Source of the DNA: Gentiana macrophylla
Lineage: Eukaryota > Streptophyta > Magnoliopsida > Gentianales > Gentianaceae
Assembly (NCBI GenBank): GCA_026214975.1
Contig: CM047810.1
Location: 41,126,113-41,190,112, forward strand
DNA: 64,000 nt
Direction: 5' to 3'
The position numbers were made by a program, and so were the translations under genes. How positions within the stretch are numbered: the stretch's first letter is position 1; each line of letters starts with the position of its first letter. The notes under the pieces were generated by a model, which worked only from the letters and a program-made list of their open reading frames with translations, did no database searches and was not told where the DNA came from. Positions 47,041 to 57,418 of the stretch are shown here, one piece after another.

Positions 47041-47891
47041 ATGTCTAACCACTCCTCTCCCTCGATTAATAGTTACGAACCTCATACACCTGATGGTGTG
47101 GTTCCCGAAAGCCATGCCTCGTGTTTTCATAATGACGTTCCGAGACGTCTAAATTTCGGCCCATTCTCCTATTTCGATGGAGAAAGGCTTAAATACGTAA
47201 AAATTGATCGGTGGGGACAAAATCTAATCCGAGGTTGCGGATGGAAAAAGTCGATTAGGACTCCAGAGGTAGAATTAACATTTCAATTGTCGAGAGATTT
47301 TATGCGTCTCTTACTGAGATAACGACAACAGCCTCGTCTCATCTTATTACAGTTAGGGGCATCGTTATTTCATTTTCTCCAGTTATCATAAATCAAATCT
47401 TTCAAATCCCACCATGTACTTTTGAGCAAAACCCACATTACGAATTTCTTTGGGAACTCGGAAATGCTTACAATGTTGTAAATCGTACTGCAGAAGCCTT
47501 TCAATATGTGTTTCCATTGTTTGATCATAACTATGATTCTTCGACTCTGGCTTTACCCCCTCATCTGAGGGCGTGGAAACGCTTCATTAATTCCCGGATC
47601 TATCCAACTAGAGATTTTTTAGGGGTTACGGATGATGAGATGCTGCTGTTGTATGCACTGACCGTGGGGGCATACATTGATTGGGGGATTTTGATGTTCA
47701 AAACGGCAATTAATTTTGCAGTTGAGAGGCGTAATAGGGGAAGACCACTACCGTTTGCCTGGGTCATCTCTCAACTTTGTGTCCAACTGAATCACGTGCC
47801 TGAGTTTACTACAGACGAGACTTTTCCATCTCGTGATTCTCAGTTGGGACTACTTCCGGTAGATACTCCCGGATGTTCATCTACGGTTTGA
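47041..47891 (+). pseudogene. E2 env-position ORF 2, diverged relative of ORF 1
   Basis: Starts MSNHSSPSINSYEPHTPDG at 47041. A one-base loss in a T-run near 47302 splits it; after that the frame is open to the stop at 47889-47891. LPPHLRAWKRFINSRIYPTR, LLLYALTVGAYIDWGILMFK and FAWVISQLCVQLNHVPEF align with the corresponding segments of ORF 1, so both belong to the same plant transposon protein domain family. It lacks ORF 1's long low-complexity tail, ending PVDTPGCSSTV. About 280 residues if continuous. Function unknown. Confidence 0.65.
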
Positions 47892-49647
47892 TGAGTTGTT
47901 GGAAATCGGTTAAAAGTTGTTGTTGTTAAGTTAGTACTCGATTAAGTTAGTTGTTTAATCGCTTTTTAATTAAGTTTTCTTTAAAGTTTGTAATAGTTTT
48001 CTTAATGTTTAATATATATGTCATTTTCTTTAATCAAAATAATATATGTTGAGAAAAATAATAAAAAATCAAAATCGTATAAAATTTTAATTTTTTCTTT
48101 CAAACCTACCTTTTATTACTCACTGAATATCGGGACGATGCCATTTCGTAAGTGGGGAGTAGAAGTAAGTTAGTAAATAAAAATTAAAATTTTCTCATAT
48201 AAATTTATATTTAAGTGCTTAATACTTAGTTTAATTTTTCTTGAATAAAAATAAGTAGATAGTATATAATTAATATGAATAAAAATAATATAAATTGGTA
48301 AGAATAGATTTTAATTAAGTAAAGTAAATTAGATATATTATAATTATATTATATATGTCAATTTTAGATTTTTATAAGATTTTAAGTATATGTAACTATA
48401 CATAAATATTATCAAGTAATTTTCTTATGAAATTTAGTAAATATACTTATATCTATAATAAAATTTTAGAATAATTTTCTTTTCAAAACAAAATATGAAT
48501 ATGGAATTGGACTAGGGATGACGATTTTTTTGGCACCACAAAAATATAAACTATAGCCAAATAGCTTACCTAAATAAATTTTTAATTTTTCTACCTCAGC
48601 CTTGATTAGAGTGATCAAGACCTCACTCGAAATAGCCATTTTTTATTATAACCGACCCTTAGCTTATTTTGGTCTACATTTCCTAAAAATCCCACGAGTT
48701 TGTGCGCATTTTTATGAAAAGAGATGATGACACAAAAGCTAAGAAAGGGTGTATCTTTGAGATTGAAAAAATTAGATAAGTATTAGTATATTCGATCTTA
48801 CCTCATGACGCTTGCAAGATAGTCGATAATAAGTTCGAATATGTTAATATTCTATAAAGGAATTAAGAACGAAGCACCATATTTACCCAGAATTAATCAA
48901 ATACCAGGCATCTTCCTTATCTTTGATCGACAACTAAAAATTACAAATATCGGTAGTAGCTGCCAATGATTTGAGTGCAGTAGGGTATTATCTCGAAATG
49001 TCCTATATCACTATGAGGTTTAAAAGCTTCCGATAAAAAGTCGAATCATAAGATCTCAAGAATGATTACAAGTTTAAGGAAACCGGACTTGTAATTTTCG
49101 ATCGAAAGAGTATTACTCCTATCAATCTTGATGAAGCAATGCTTGTAAGTTTGATTTTCTACACACACGCACGCTTTTAGTTCTTAAACCACATAAAAAA
49201 AAATTGATAATATCAGAATGTTATTAATCGAGGTATTTTTGATCAAAATTATAAAGGTGTAAGTACGTATGACTTGCCTCTTTCTCTTTTTGATTTCCTT
49301 TTTTATGATTGACCAACATCCTGAGTCTAAAAAGTATAAGCCATTTTGTTAACTACTTGACTTAGTCCTTAATTCCAAATATTTCATATAAGTTGGGATA
49401 GGAGAATGATTCTAGAATTTTAATTATATTTAAGTAGATTATGTAATTTCATTTGAATAATGGTTGATAAATAATTTATCTAAGTTATCTACACTTTTAT
49501 CTTGTTAATTTCTAAGAAAGATATAATTAATATGTTTATAATATTGAAATGATATTTTACTAATTTGAAATTTAATCTACCACGTATATCATTTTTATTG
49601 TAATTTTTATATATTACCGCTTATTTTGCTCGAGGACGATCAAAGAG
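47892..49647. other. E2 3' untranslated region
   Basis: Long AT-rich region without ORFs, as usual before the 3' LTR in Athila-type elements. It has a purine-tract-like TAAGTGGGGAGTAG at 48149-48162, nearly identical to the true tract at 49650, and a near-palindrome TGCTCGAGGACGATCA at 49628-49643. Confidence 0.65.
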
Positions 49648-49663
49648 CTAAGTGGGGAGTAGT
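49648..49663 (+). other. E2 polypurine tract
   Basis: CTAAGTGGGGAGTAGT directly abuts the 3' LTR start TGATG at 49664; the purine-rich tract primes plus-strand DNA. Confidence 0.75.
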
Positions 49664-51685
49664 TGATGTATAACATTTATATGATAAAAATTACAATGTT
49701 TTATATACGTTATCGACTCTTTTTATATAAAATATAATAAATTATAACGATAATCTTATAAAATATTAATAGTCATGAATAAATCTAAATACTATAAAAA
49801 TCTAGTAAAAGTGATAAAAATTTATAAATTTTGTACCGGGTTAATAACCGGAGTGTCGTGTCAGATTTACGTGGGGTATTTTTGGTATTTTAATTGCAGA
49901 TCTTAGGTAAACCAAGACCCCGAGTGACGACACTTTTTGAAGTAAAATCGTATCTTTTGAAGGAAGTAAGGAAGTGCCACGAGATTTAAAGTTCAAGTGG
50001 ATCAATGGTTCGTGACACCATTATCGAATTATATTTTCGACGAACAAATGGCCCATCAAAAAGGCATTTTCTGAAGAAGAGTCCTTCATGGAAGTTATAG
50101 ATATTTTCAAGATCTTTCCAACGCTTCTTGAATTATGTCATTTGGAGATCCAGAGATCAAGTTATGATTTTATCAAGTTTCAGATCAAATTATGGAATAA
50201 AAAGCTACCCGGATCAATCCGGATTAACCTCGGATCGAACCGAGGGAACATAATGATTATACAGCATGTGGTCCTGCAGAGAATAATCTGAGGGATAATA
50301 TTTTTTATTCCCGGATCGATCCGGCATCACCTCGGATCGATCCGCCCTGGAAAATTTTGCCTATAAGAAGAAGCGACCTTTATGCATACATATGAGGGTA
50401 CCAATATATTTTCTTTAACTCTTTTTCTTAGTAGTAGTATGTATGTATATAGGCCTTATGCCATAAATAAAGTAGTATCGTTATAATACTCGAGAAATTA
50501 TCAGAAGATCAGTGTTGTTGAAGTCGTTGTAACATCCGGAAGAATACAAACGACACGATTCAACTTGATTGTAATCGGGTAAAATTTCTTAAGTATCTAT
50601 GTTTGTTATGTTTGTTTTTATCTTTTTATAATGTTATTAGGCTAGATCTAATAACTAGCCAAAGTTATGTAATCGTTTTATTTCGATCTTTTCGGTAAAG
50701 GAATGCTGTCTAAGTAAAATTGACTAAAATTGAGTTAATTGAATCTTTTTCTATTCTGTAACGTATTGATAATATTCGGATTGACGTAATTAACCAAGAT
50801 GAATCGCACCATATAACCTAACGATGAATTGATTAGAGAAGTTAGGATATGAGATAAAAGATAGAAAAACCGGAGGGTAAAATTGGCCGTGCGAAAGCGT
50901 GACTACGGAATCCTATTTCCTACCCGGGGGCAGATTTGTCTTGGGAAAGATTAATCTTATTAAAATTGTGCTCGAGATCGTAATAATGTTAAAATCAACA
51001 GTTTAATTAAAACTAACACCGAAAGTTAAATCGATCCGCTTGACAACCGGAGCCTTTTGAATAACATCGCCATCCGACAAATGGAATAACCTCTTTTATC
51101 CGGGGTAGATTTGTACTCGGCACTGCTCGAGACTAACCGAGATTAGCATGGGGCGATTGTGGAGATTGAACTCGATGACAATGACATATGACAATTTCAT
51201 ACGCTCGTGTGAGGAGGAATTGTTAACCTCAGGAGTGCACCGTTTCATTTACTCAATTGGACCTAATATAAAAGGAAAGATCGAGCGCATTCTGTTCACT
51301 GACAAGATCGTATAAATCAATTATATAAACTTTGGCTAGTTCTATAAACTTAACTAAACTATATATTGGTATCTATATATTTATATCTATATATATATTT
51401 TGCAATTTATGTACATCTATATATATTTATATATCTATATATATTATATTAGAATAACTTTTAAATTACGCATTTATTTTATGTTAAGTATAATAGTAGT
51501 GATCTGTGTTATAAAATTGCGGTTTAGATCGAGTTAATAACAGCTCTTTGGTGTTTAACCACACTTAAAAGAATTACCACGTTTCCCTGAGGATTCGACA
51601 CTCTGACTCACCATACTAGCACTACAGTTTGACCCGATACACTGTCGGTTAAGGACTGGTATTAGCACTAGAAAAGGCCACGTCA
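49664..51685 (+). repeat. E2 3' LTR
   Basis: 2022 bp, TGATGTATAAC to GGCCACGTCA, followed by the ATAGG target duplication. Carries the promoter block at 50210-50367 and several 'tatatctatatat' tracts (51370-51450). Confidence 0.88.
50210..50367 (+). promoter_or_regulatory. E2 LTR promoter: two palindrome pairs and TATA box
   Basis: Pair one: CGGATCAATCCG (50210-50221), spacer GATTAACCT, CGGATCGAACCG (50231-50242). Pair two: CGGATCGATCCG (50312-50323), spacer GCATCACCT, CGGATCGATCCG (50333-50344). TATAAG is at 50362-50367, 17 bp after the second pair. Both spacers are 9 bp, so palindrome centres are 21 bp (two helical turns) apart. Confidence 0.7.
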
Positions 51686-51997
51686 ATAGGGTTAGGAGTT
51701 GCACCCGTAGTTGTCAATGAATTAAAATTTACCAACAGGAATGACTATTGTATGTGTGGGGGGAATAACTAATCACTCATAATTAGACTAATACATTAGA
51801 AACTCTCGTTTGCTCCGTTTGAACTTCCATAATCTTTCTGGTTTATTGTTACCAATTTACTTCTGTCTATATTATAGTTGGTCGTAGACCGTTGTCGTGA
51901 CAATATCAATGTAACGCCCTTAGACCCCGGGCCTGTGTAGGGCTAAATGAGTTATAAATGTTCCTATCAACTGCTTAGACCGCCGTCCTCGCTTGGT
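51686..51997 (+). repeat. E1 5' LTR, continuation after E2
   Basis: Matches the 3' LTR from about 58491, including the start of the TRIM ('tgtaacgcccttagaccccggg', 51911). At GGT (51995-51997) it jumps straight into pol sequence, the join of a large internal deletion. Confidence 0.8.
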
Positions 51998-52740
51998 CAC
52001 AGAAGGAATAGTGTTGGGACATAAGATTTCAAGGAAAGGAATGGAGGTTGATAAGGTGAAGATAGCGGTAATAGAGAAGTTACCCCCTCCAAAAAACTTA
52101 AAGACGTTGCGAGCCTTTCTTGGCCACGCAGGTTTCAATACGAGGTTTATTAAGGATTTCTTTAAAGTTTCTAGACCTTTGACGGAATTACTTGCAAAGG
52201 ATGTGCCTTTTGTATTTGGAGATGAGTGCAAGCAAGTATTCGGCACAATGAAGCAAATGCTTATAACCACCCCAATTCTGGTAGCCCTATATTGGAACAA
52301 ACCATTTGAGCTTATGTGTGATGCAAGCGACACGGCAGTTGGAGCAGCCTGGGACAAATGGAGCATAAAATCTTTAAGCCTATCTATTATGCTAGTCGTA
52401 CCCTCAACAGTGCCTAGAGGAACTATGCGACTACAGAGAAGGAACTCTTAGCTGTTATCTTTGCATTTGACAAGTTTCGACCATATCTGATAGGATCAAA
52501 AGTCACTGTATTCACTGACCACGCAGCTCTGAAATACCTTCTAACCAAGCAAGTCATCAAGCCGATATTGTTGAGATGGATTCTACTCTTACAAGAGTTT
52601 GATGTCAAGGTCAAATACAAAAAGGGATCCGAGAACCAGGTGGCTGATCACCTGTCAAGATTAACTTTGCTAGAAGAGGAGCAACCGTCTGAGATCAGGG
52701 AGAGCTTTCCGATGAACAACTTTTTGTCGTCTCAATAGTA
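51998..52740 (+). pseudogene. E1 reverse transcriptase C-terminus and RNase H
   Basis: Begins inside the RT (VTEGIVLGHKISRKGMEVDKV, LRAFLGHAGFNTRFIKDF), then RNase H ([50 protein letters not shown]). Frame slips near 52345 and 52430. RT palm, protease and gag are absent because of the deletion joining it to the LTR. Confidence 0.85.
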
Positions 52741-52799
52741 GCTCCAGTCGAATCTCAGCCCTTACAAAATACATCTAGAGTGGGAAAGGTATAACCTTG

Positions 52800-53176
52800 G
52801 TTTGATAACATTGTGAATTATTTAGCAGGAAGATACCTACCACCAGAATTCACGAGTGCCGACAAGAAAAAGTTCTTTACGGATCTGAAGCATTATTATT
52901 TGGATGATCCCTACCTATACAAAATGTGCTCTGATACCATTATTAGGAGATGCGTCCATGAGAACGAGATTCCAAGTATTTTGAGCCAATGTCATTCTAG
53001 AGAAGTTGGAGGTCACTATGGGCCAACCAAGACAGCAACAAAGGTACTACAGTGTGGATTCTATTGGCCGACAATTCATAAATATGCTTACGAGTTTACA
53101 AGAGCCTATCATTCCTGTCAAATGAGTGGTAACATTTCCAAGTGGAATGAGATGACAATGCGTAGTATCTTAGAAG
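52800..53176 (+). pseudogene. E1 integrase, N-terminal part
   Basis: The frame open at 52813-53223 contains LKHYYLDDPYLYKMCSD, the zinc-binding region (CHSREVGGHYG, VLQCGFYWPT, HSCQ; the first of the paired cysteines is replaced) and the link to the catalytic core. Interrupted at AGAAG (53172-53176) by the solo LTR. Confidence 0.8.
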
Positions 53177-55005
53177 TGTTAGGTGTAATGCCCGAAAGAC
53201 AATTTTGTAATTGTTTTATTTAATAAATGAAATGATATTATTATTCATATTTATTATTCTCATACTCACCGATGTGACAATAGTATTTACACTACAGAAA
53301 ACCCTAAAGTATATCGTTTATGTAATCACTTGACTCAGTGTATGGGATATACACGGGAAGATTGAGTTAGTGAAGATGTACTTAAAATACAATTAGCCCG
53401 TAGTGAAGTTAATCGAGAGTATCGGGTCTCTCCTTTAACGTGCTATTAATGCGCCCAGAACACAATAGTGTGATTGTCTTATCCGGACTTTCGGTTAAGA
53501 GAACCTAGTAGGGCATTTATATATGATAGATATATCATGTAGGGCTGGACCGATTTGATTAGAGTTCACGATATAATTCCGTAATCGAGAAGTTTTATCG
53601 AATCAATCGATGATCATATTTATGGATATATCTTGATCCTGAGGTGATCACAGTCAACTACTTGAATCAGTATGAGGTTTGACTTGACGGTTAAGGATTA
53701 CACTGAGTCTGTGATCTGAATTACCCCATCTTGGCATTGTACTGGATTGAGTGAGTAGTCTGTGTTATCACAGATACGGAATCCATTCCTTCCATTTATG
53801 GAAGTAGATAGACTGTTCCCTTATTTGTTAATCCTAGAAACGGATCGACCGTACGAGTTCATATTACACTGATTAGCTACCAGTGAGTTGTATGAATTAA
53901 TTGATCACTAGGGGGTTAATGGTAAATAAGGATAAGAGGTTCTAAAAAGGGTTAACGGTAACTTCCCGATTTAGAATGAACAGTCTATGGAAGATTAATC
54001 CATATGTAATGATTATATCAATGGACGCCTATTATCATTTTCGTGAGGAGATAAATATAATCTCATAATCGGAGGAGTGCAGTCACGGGATTATGGTGGC
54101 ATATTCCTGTGATTGATTTATCAAATATAATTATTATGTTCGTAAGATAATTATTTATTTGATTTATCGGAGCCGTTGATTATTAGTCCATGGTCTCCGA
54201 CGTGCCTCCAATATAGCATAGCTATTCTCGGACGTCGAATCCTAATAATATTAATTTAGTTCTTATTAGAATTTAATTAAAACGATATGTGAATTAATTT
54301 TTTAGTGGACTATTAAATTAGTTGGGCTAAATAATTAAATATGTGAGAAAGACATTTTTCATAATCTTGGCCCAATTTGGTGTGTATGGCCGAAATTATT
54401 GTGACTAGGTCACAAGGGTTAATTTTCGGCCCCAAGCATGTATTATGGAACAAGAAATTAGTTTTCTTGTGATTAATAAGACATGTGCACAAAATATTTA
54501 TTAGATAAATATTTTATGGTAAGAAATAAAGATAAAGATTATTCTAGATTTGTTCTAGAATTTTGGGATTATCTTTTATTTATTGGATTTATTTATTTGC
54601 AAAATAAAAATCCTTGGAGGACAAGGATTACTCTCCAATATAAAGAGAGTTCTCCCAAGCCTAAAATACACACAAAAATTCGACTATCATCTCTTAGAGA
54701 GAGAAAGAAAATTTCGGCCAAGGGAGAGAGGAAAATCTTGGAGGTTTTCCGGGTAGCATATCGGGAGGATTCGAGACGAGGATTTCCTTCCACCGGGAGT
54801 TGCTCGGATCACACGTGCGGAAGATCGTGGTGCTCTTCACACCATCTCTTGTTCTTCCTATTGCGGTTCGTCTACTTGGATTTTGAGATCCAAGAGGTAT
54901 GATCTACAACCCCTTGTAGAATAGATCTAGTTATTTTATTACGTGTAAATTATAGATCTAGATCCTTAAATCGCTTCCATTGCGGATGATATTACTAACA
55001 AGAAG
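53172..55005 (+). mobile_element. Solo LTR inserted in E1 integrase
   Basis: TGTTAGGTGTAATGCCC (53177) to GATATTACTAACA (55000), 1824 bp, flanked by AGAAG at 53172-53176 and 55001-55005. Ends TGTTAG...CTAACA. A TATA-like TATAAAG at 54639 is followed by a leader-like part, so orientation is plus. There is no primer site, coding region or second LTR copy in the window, so it is the product of LTR-LTR recombination. The reading frame at 54483-54902 crosses the TATA box and shows no family features. Confidence 0.85.
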
Positions 55006-55912
55006 TAGAAGTATTTGACGTATGGGGAATTGATTTTGTTGGGCCTTTCACATCGTCAGAATCAAATCGTTACTTCCTGGTAGCAGTTGATTATGTTTCC
55101 AAATGGGTGGAGGTAGTGGCCTCACCTACTAATGATGCCAGGGTTGTCCTGAGATTTCTAAAGAAGAACATTTTGACAAGGTTTGGAGAGCCCAGTGCCA
55201 CAATTAGTGACGGAGGGAGCCATTTATGTAATAGGTTGTTTGAGAAATTGATGTTGAGATATGGGGTTAGACATACGATTGCAGCAGCATATCACCCCCA
55301 GACAAGTGGAAAAGTGGAGGTCACGAATAGAGAGATAAAGAGGATCTTAGAGAAGACTGTGAATCCCACGAGGAAAGATTGGTCTTTGAAATTAGATGAC
55401 GCTCTTTGGGTGTACAGAACTGCTTATAGGACCACAATTGGGATGTCACCGTACATGATAGTGTTTGGGAAAGCATTTCATTTACCAGTAGAAGTCGAGC
55501 ACCAAGCCCTGTGGGCTACGAGGTTTCTAAACATGGATGCAAGTTTAGCAGGTGAGAAAAGATTATTAGAATTGAATAAATTGGAGGAGTTAGACTTCCA
55601 GCGTATGAGAATGCAAATATTTACAAGGAAAAAATGAAGCGCCTGCATGATAAAAAGATTCTCAACCGTACATTTCAAGTTGGAGATAAGGTGCTGGTAT
55701 ATAATTCGCGTCTTCGTCTTTTTCCTGGGAAACTGAAGTCTAGATGGTTTGGACCACAAGTAGTCACAAAAGTCTTCAATTCAGGTGCGTGTGGAATTAG
55801 GAATGAATACTCTAGGAAGTCTTTCTTAGTAAACGGCCACAGGCTGAAGCATTACCTAGAGCACAAGTATGACCCTAAATTGGAAGTCTTTATGTTGGAG
55901 GATCCAATGTAA
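55006..55912 (+). pseudogene. E1 integrase, catalytic core and C-terminus
   Basis: Continues from [14 protein letters not shown] (55006). The DDE residues are visible: Asp in GIDF, Asp in ISDGGSHL, Glu in [12 protein letters not shown]. Then [13 protein letters not shown], a slip near 55600, and the C-terminal [20 protein letters not shown] ... [13 protein letters not shown] and VNGHRLKHYL, stop at 55912. The C-terminus is of the Athila/Tat type. The region is nearly intact apart from the slip and the solo LTR upstream. Confidence 0.85.
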
Positions 55913-57198
55913 GAATAAAGGAGCCCTATTAGTACAGTCGAGCTGGCGACTATAAATTCAGAACTATTTCTAAACCCTTATTTACTGCTTTTGTTTATTT
56001 TGTTTGAGTGAATAAAGTAGCATGACAATCGCAAGGTTTTTCATCACATATATCTTTGGTCATCGGACTAGAGATATATGTGATTTTTTCCTTCACGATT
56101 CTCATGTGATACCCTCGTAAAAGCTTTCGCGTCTTGCTTAGGCCAATAAAGAATAAAGTGGCTTAAATTGTATTTGCGCATTCCTGAGGTATGCACAATT
56201 ACCGGCACCTTATTTTCATATTTCCTTTCGCATGTTACTCACAATTTTTGGAAGTATTTTGGAATGCGGTTAACTACTTGGAAGATGGATGACCTAGGAG
56301 CCAATGATTACGCTCCAGAATTCACTATTTGACTCAGCCGACCAATTCCAGAGCTAAGTACCTTTTCTATTTTCTGTTTTATTATTAGTCATTGGGGAAA
56401 ATGCCTATAATAAGTGGGGGGGGGGGGGTTAGCGGTCTTTGCTGGGTAATTGATGAATGGAATAATTTTTGAAATTTTAACACTGTTTTTAGCTTGCCTA
56501 TTGCACGCTCCGATTAAGGAATCGGTAGAAAAGAAGCCCAAGAACGATTTGAAGTTAGCTATAGTGTATTCAATTTAGTATGGAAGAATGAGTATATGTC
56601 ATGTTTCATAAAGTAGTGACTTATTAATTTTTATTCTATCATTTCACTCAATATTTGAGCACGTAATCTGAGTGAGAAGTGTTTGAGATTAGATGACAAA
56701 TTGTTTGAACCGGGAATCATTATTTGTCTGTCTATATACTTTAACAAATTGTTGTAGGACAAGGGAAGCAACTTAATTGCCACCAAAGGTAAACCGGAAC
56801 AAAACGGACTTGTGAGAAAGAGATAAAAAAAGAGTGAGGAGCCGATGGAGCGTATAATGCACGGCAATTGTATGAAAAAAAAGAAAAAAAAAAAAAAAAA
56901 AGAGAATGAATAAAAACAAACGAGGACCTAAGAGTAATACTCGGTCCCCAAGTCCGTCCGGCCCGATTAAGGTATTATGTTGTGTGACCAAGTCTGAAGG
57001 CAAGGAGAGCGAGTGTATGTGCATGTAAGTTAAGATTGTGGGGTTAATACAACTTGATTCTCTTCACGTACGCACTATCACAAAAGATTTATCACACGAC
57101 ACATTGATGCATGGTAAGTAATGATTAATGGGGAGCTTATGGATTGTTGCTTGATATGTGTTCTGCTGGAAATCTTGATTGAATATGTGGTAGTTGAT
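55913..57198. other. E1 3' untranslated region
   Basis: No ORF with family features and no env-position ORF, unlike E2. Contains a G13 run at 56416-56428 ('taagtgggg...'), possibly a relic purine tract, and an A-rich tract near 56875-56900. Confidence 0.6.
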
Positions 57199-57418
57199 GG
57201 GGAGTGCTTTTGGAGGTACATTCCACCATGATACTCTGCTCGAGGACGAGCAAAGGGCTTGTGGGGGGTAGTTGATGATGCTTAATATAGTCTATCCTAA
57301 GGCATCATGGGGATTGGTCTTGGAGGTACATTCCACCTTGATACTCTGCTCGAGGACGAGCAAAGGGCTAGTGGGGGGTAGTTGATGACGCTTAATATAG
57401 TCTATCATACGGCATCAA
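57199..57418 (+). repeat. 110-bp tandem duplication across the E1 purine tract and LTR start
   Basis: Two units (57199-57308 and 57309-57418) each contain 'ggaggtacattccacc', the hairpin-like CTGCTCGAGGACGAGCA, the purine tract GTGGGGGGTAGT, and the first bases of the LTR (TGATGATGC / TGATGACGC). So a purine tract plus about 35 bp of LTR precedes the real junction at 57383. Confidence 0.8.

Larger units (their letters stand above)
35662..51685 (+). mobile_element. E2: full-length Athila-like Ty3/gypsy element, 16 kb
   Basis: LTRs at 35662 to about 37600 and 49664-51685 start TGATGTATAAC; the 3' copy ends CCACGTCA. Flanked by ATAGG (35657-35661; 51686-51690), a perfect 5-bp TSD in E1's LTR. 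Order: tRNA-Asp-type primer site (about 37603-37618), gag, protease, RT, RNase H, integrase, an extra basic ORF, two env-position ORFs, a long 3' untranslated region, purine tract 49648-49663. This layout plus the LCDLGASINLM protease is that of Athila-type elements. The first 170 bp of the two LTRs differ at about four sites, so the insertion is fairly recent, yet pol is heavily frameshifted. Confidence 0.88.

Noticed and set aside
25347..50367. CRISPR-like interpretation of the repeated palindromes
   Set aside because: Only pairs, dispersed at promoters in a plant retroelement, with short 9-bp spacers; no array and no cas genes.
54483..54902. 139-codon ORF as a gene
   Set aside because: Lies inside the solo LTR, spans its TATA box and leader, and has no recognisable domain.
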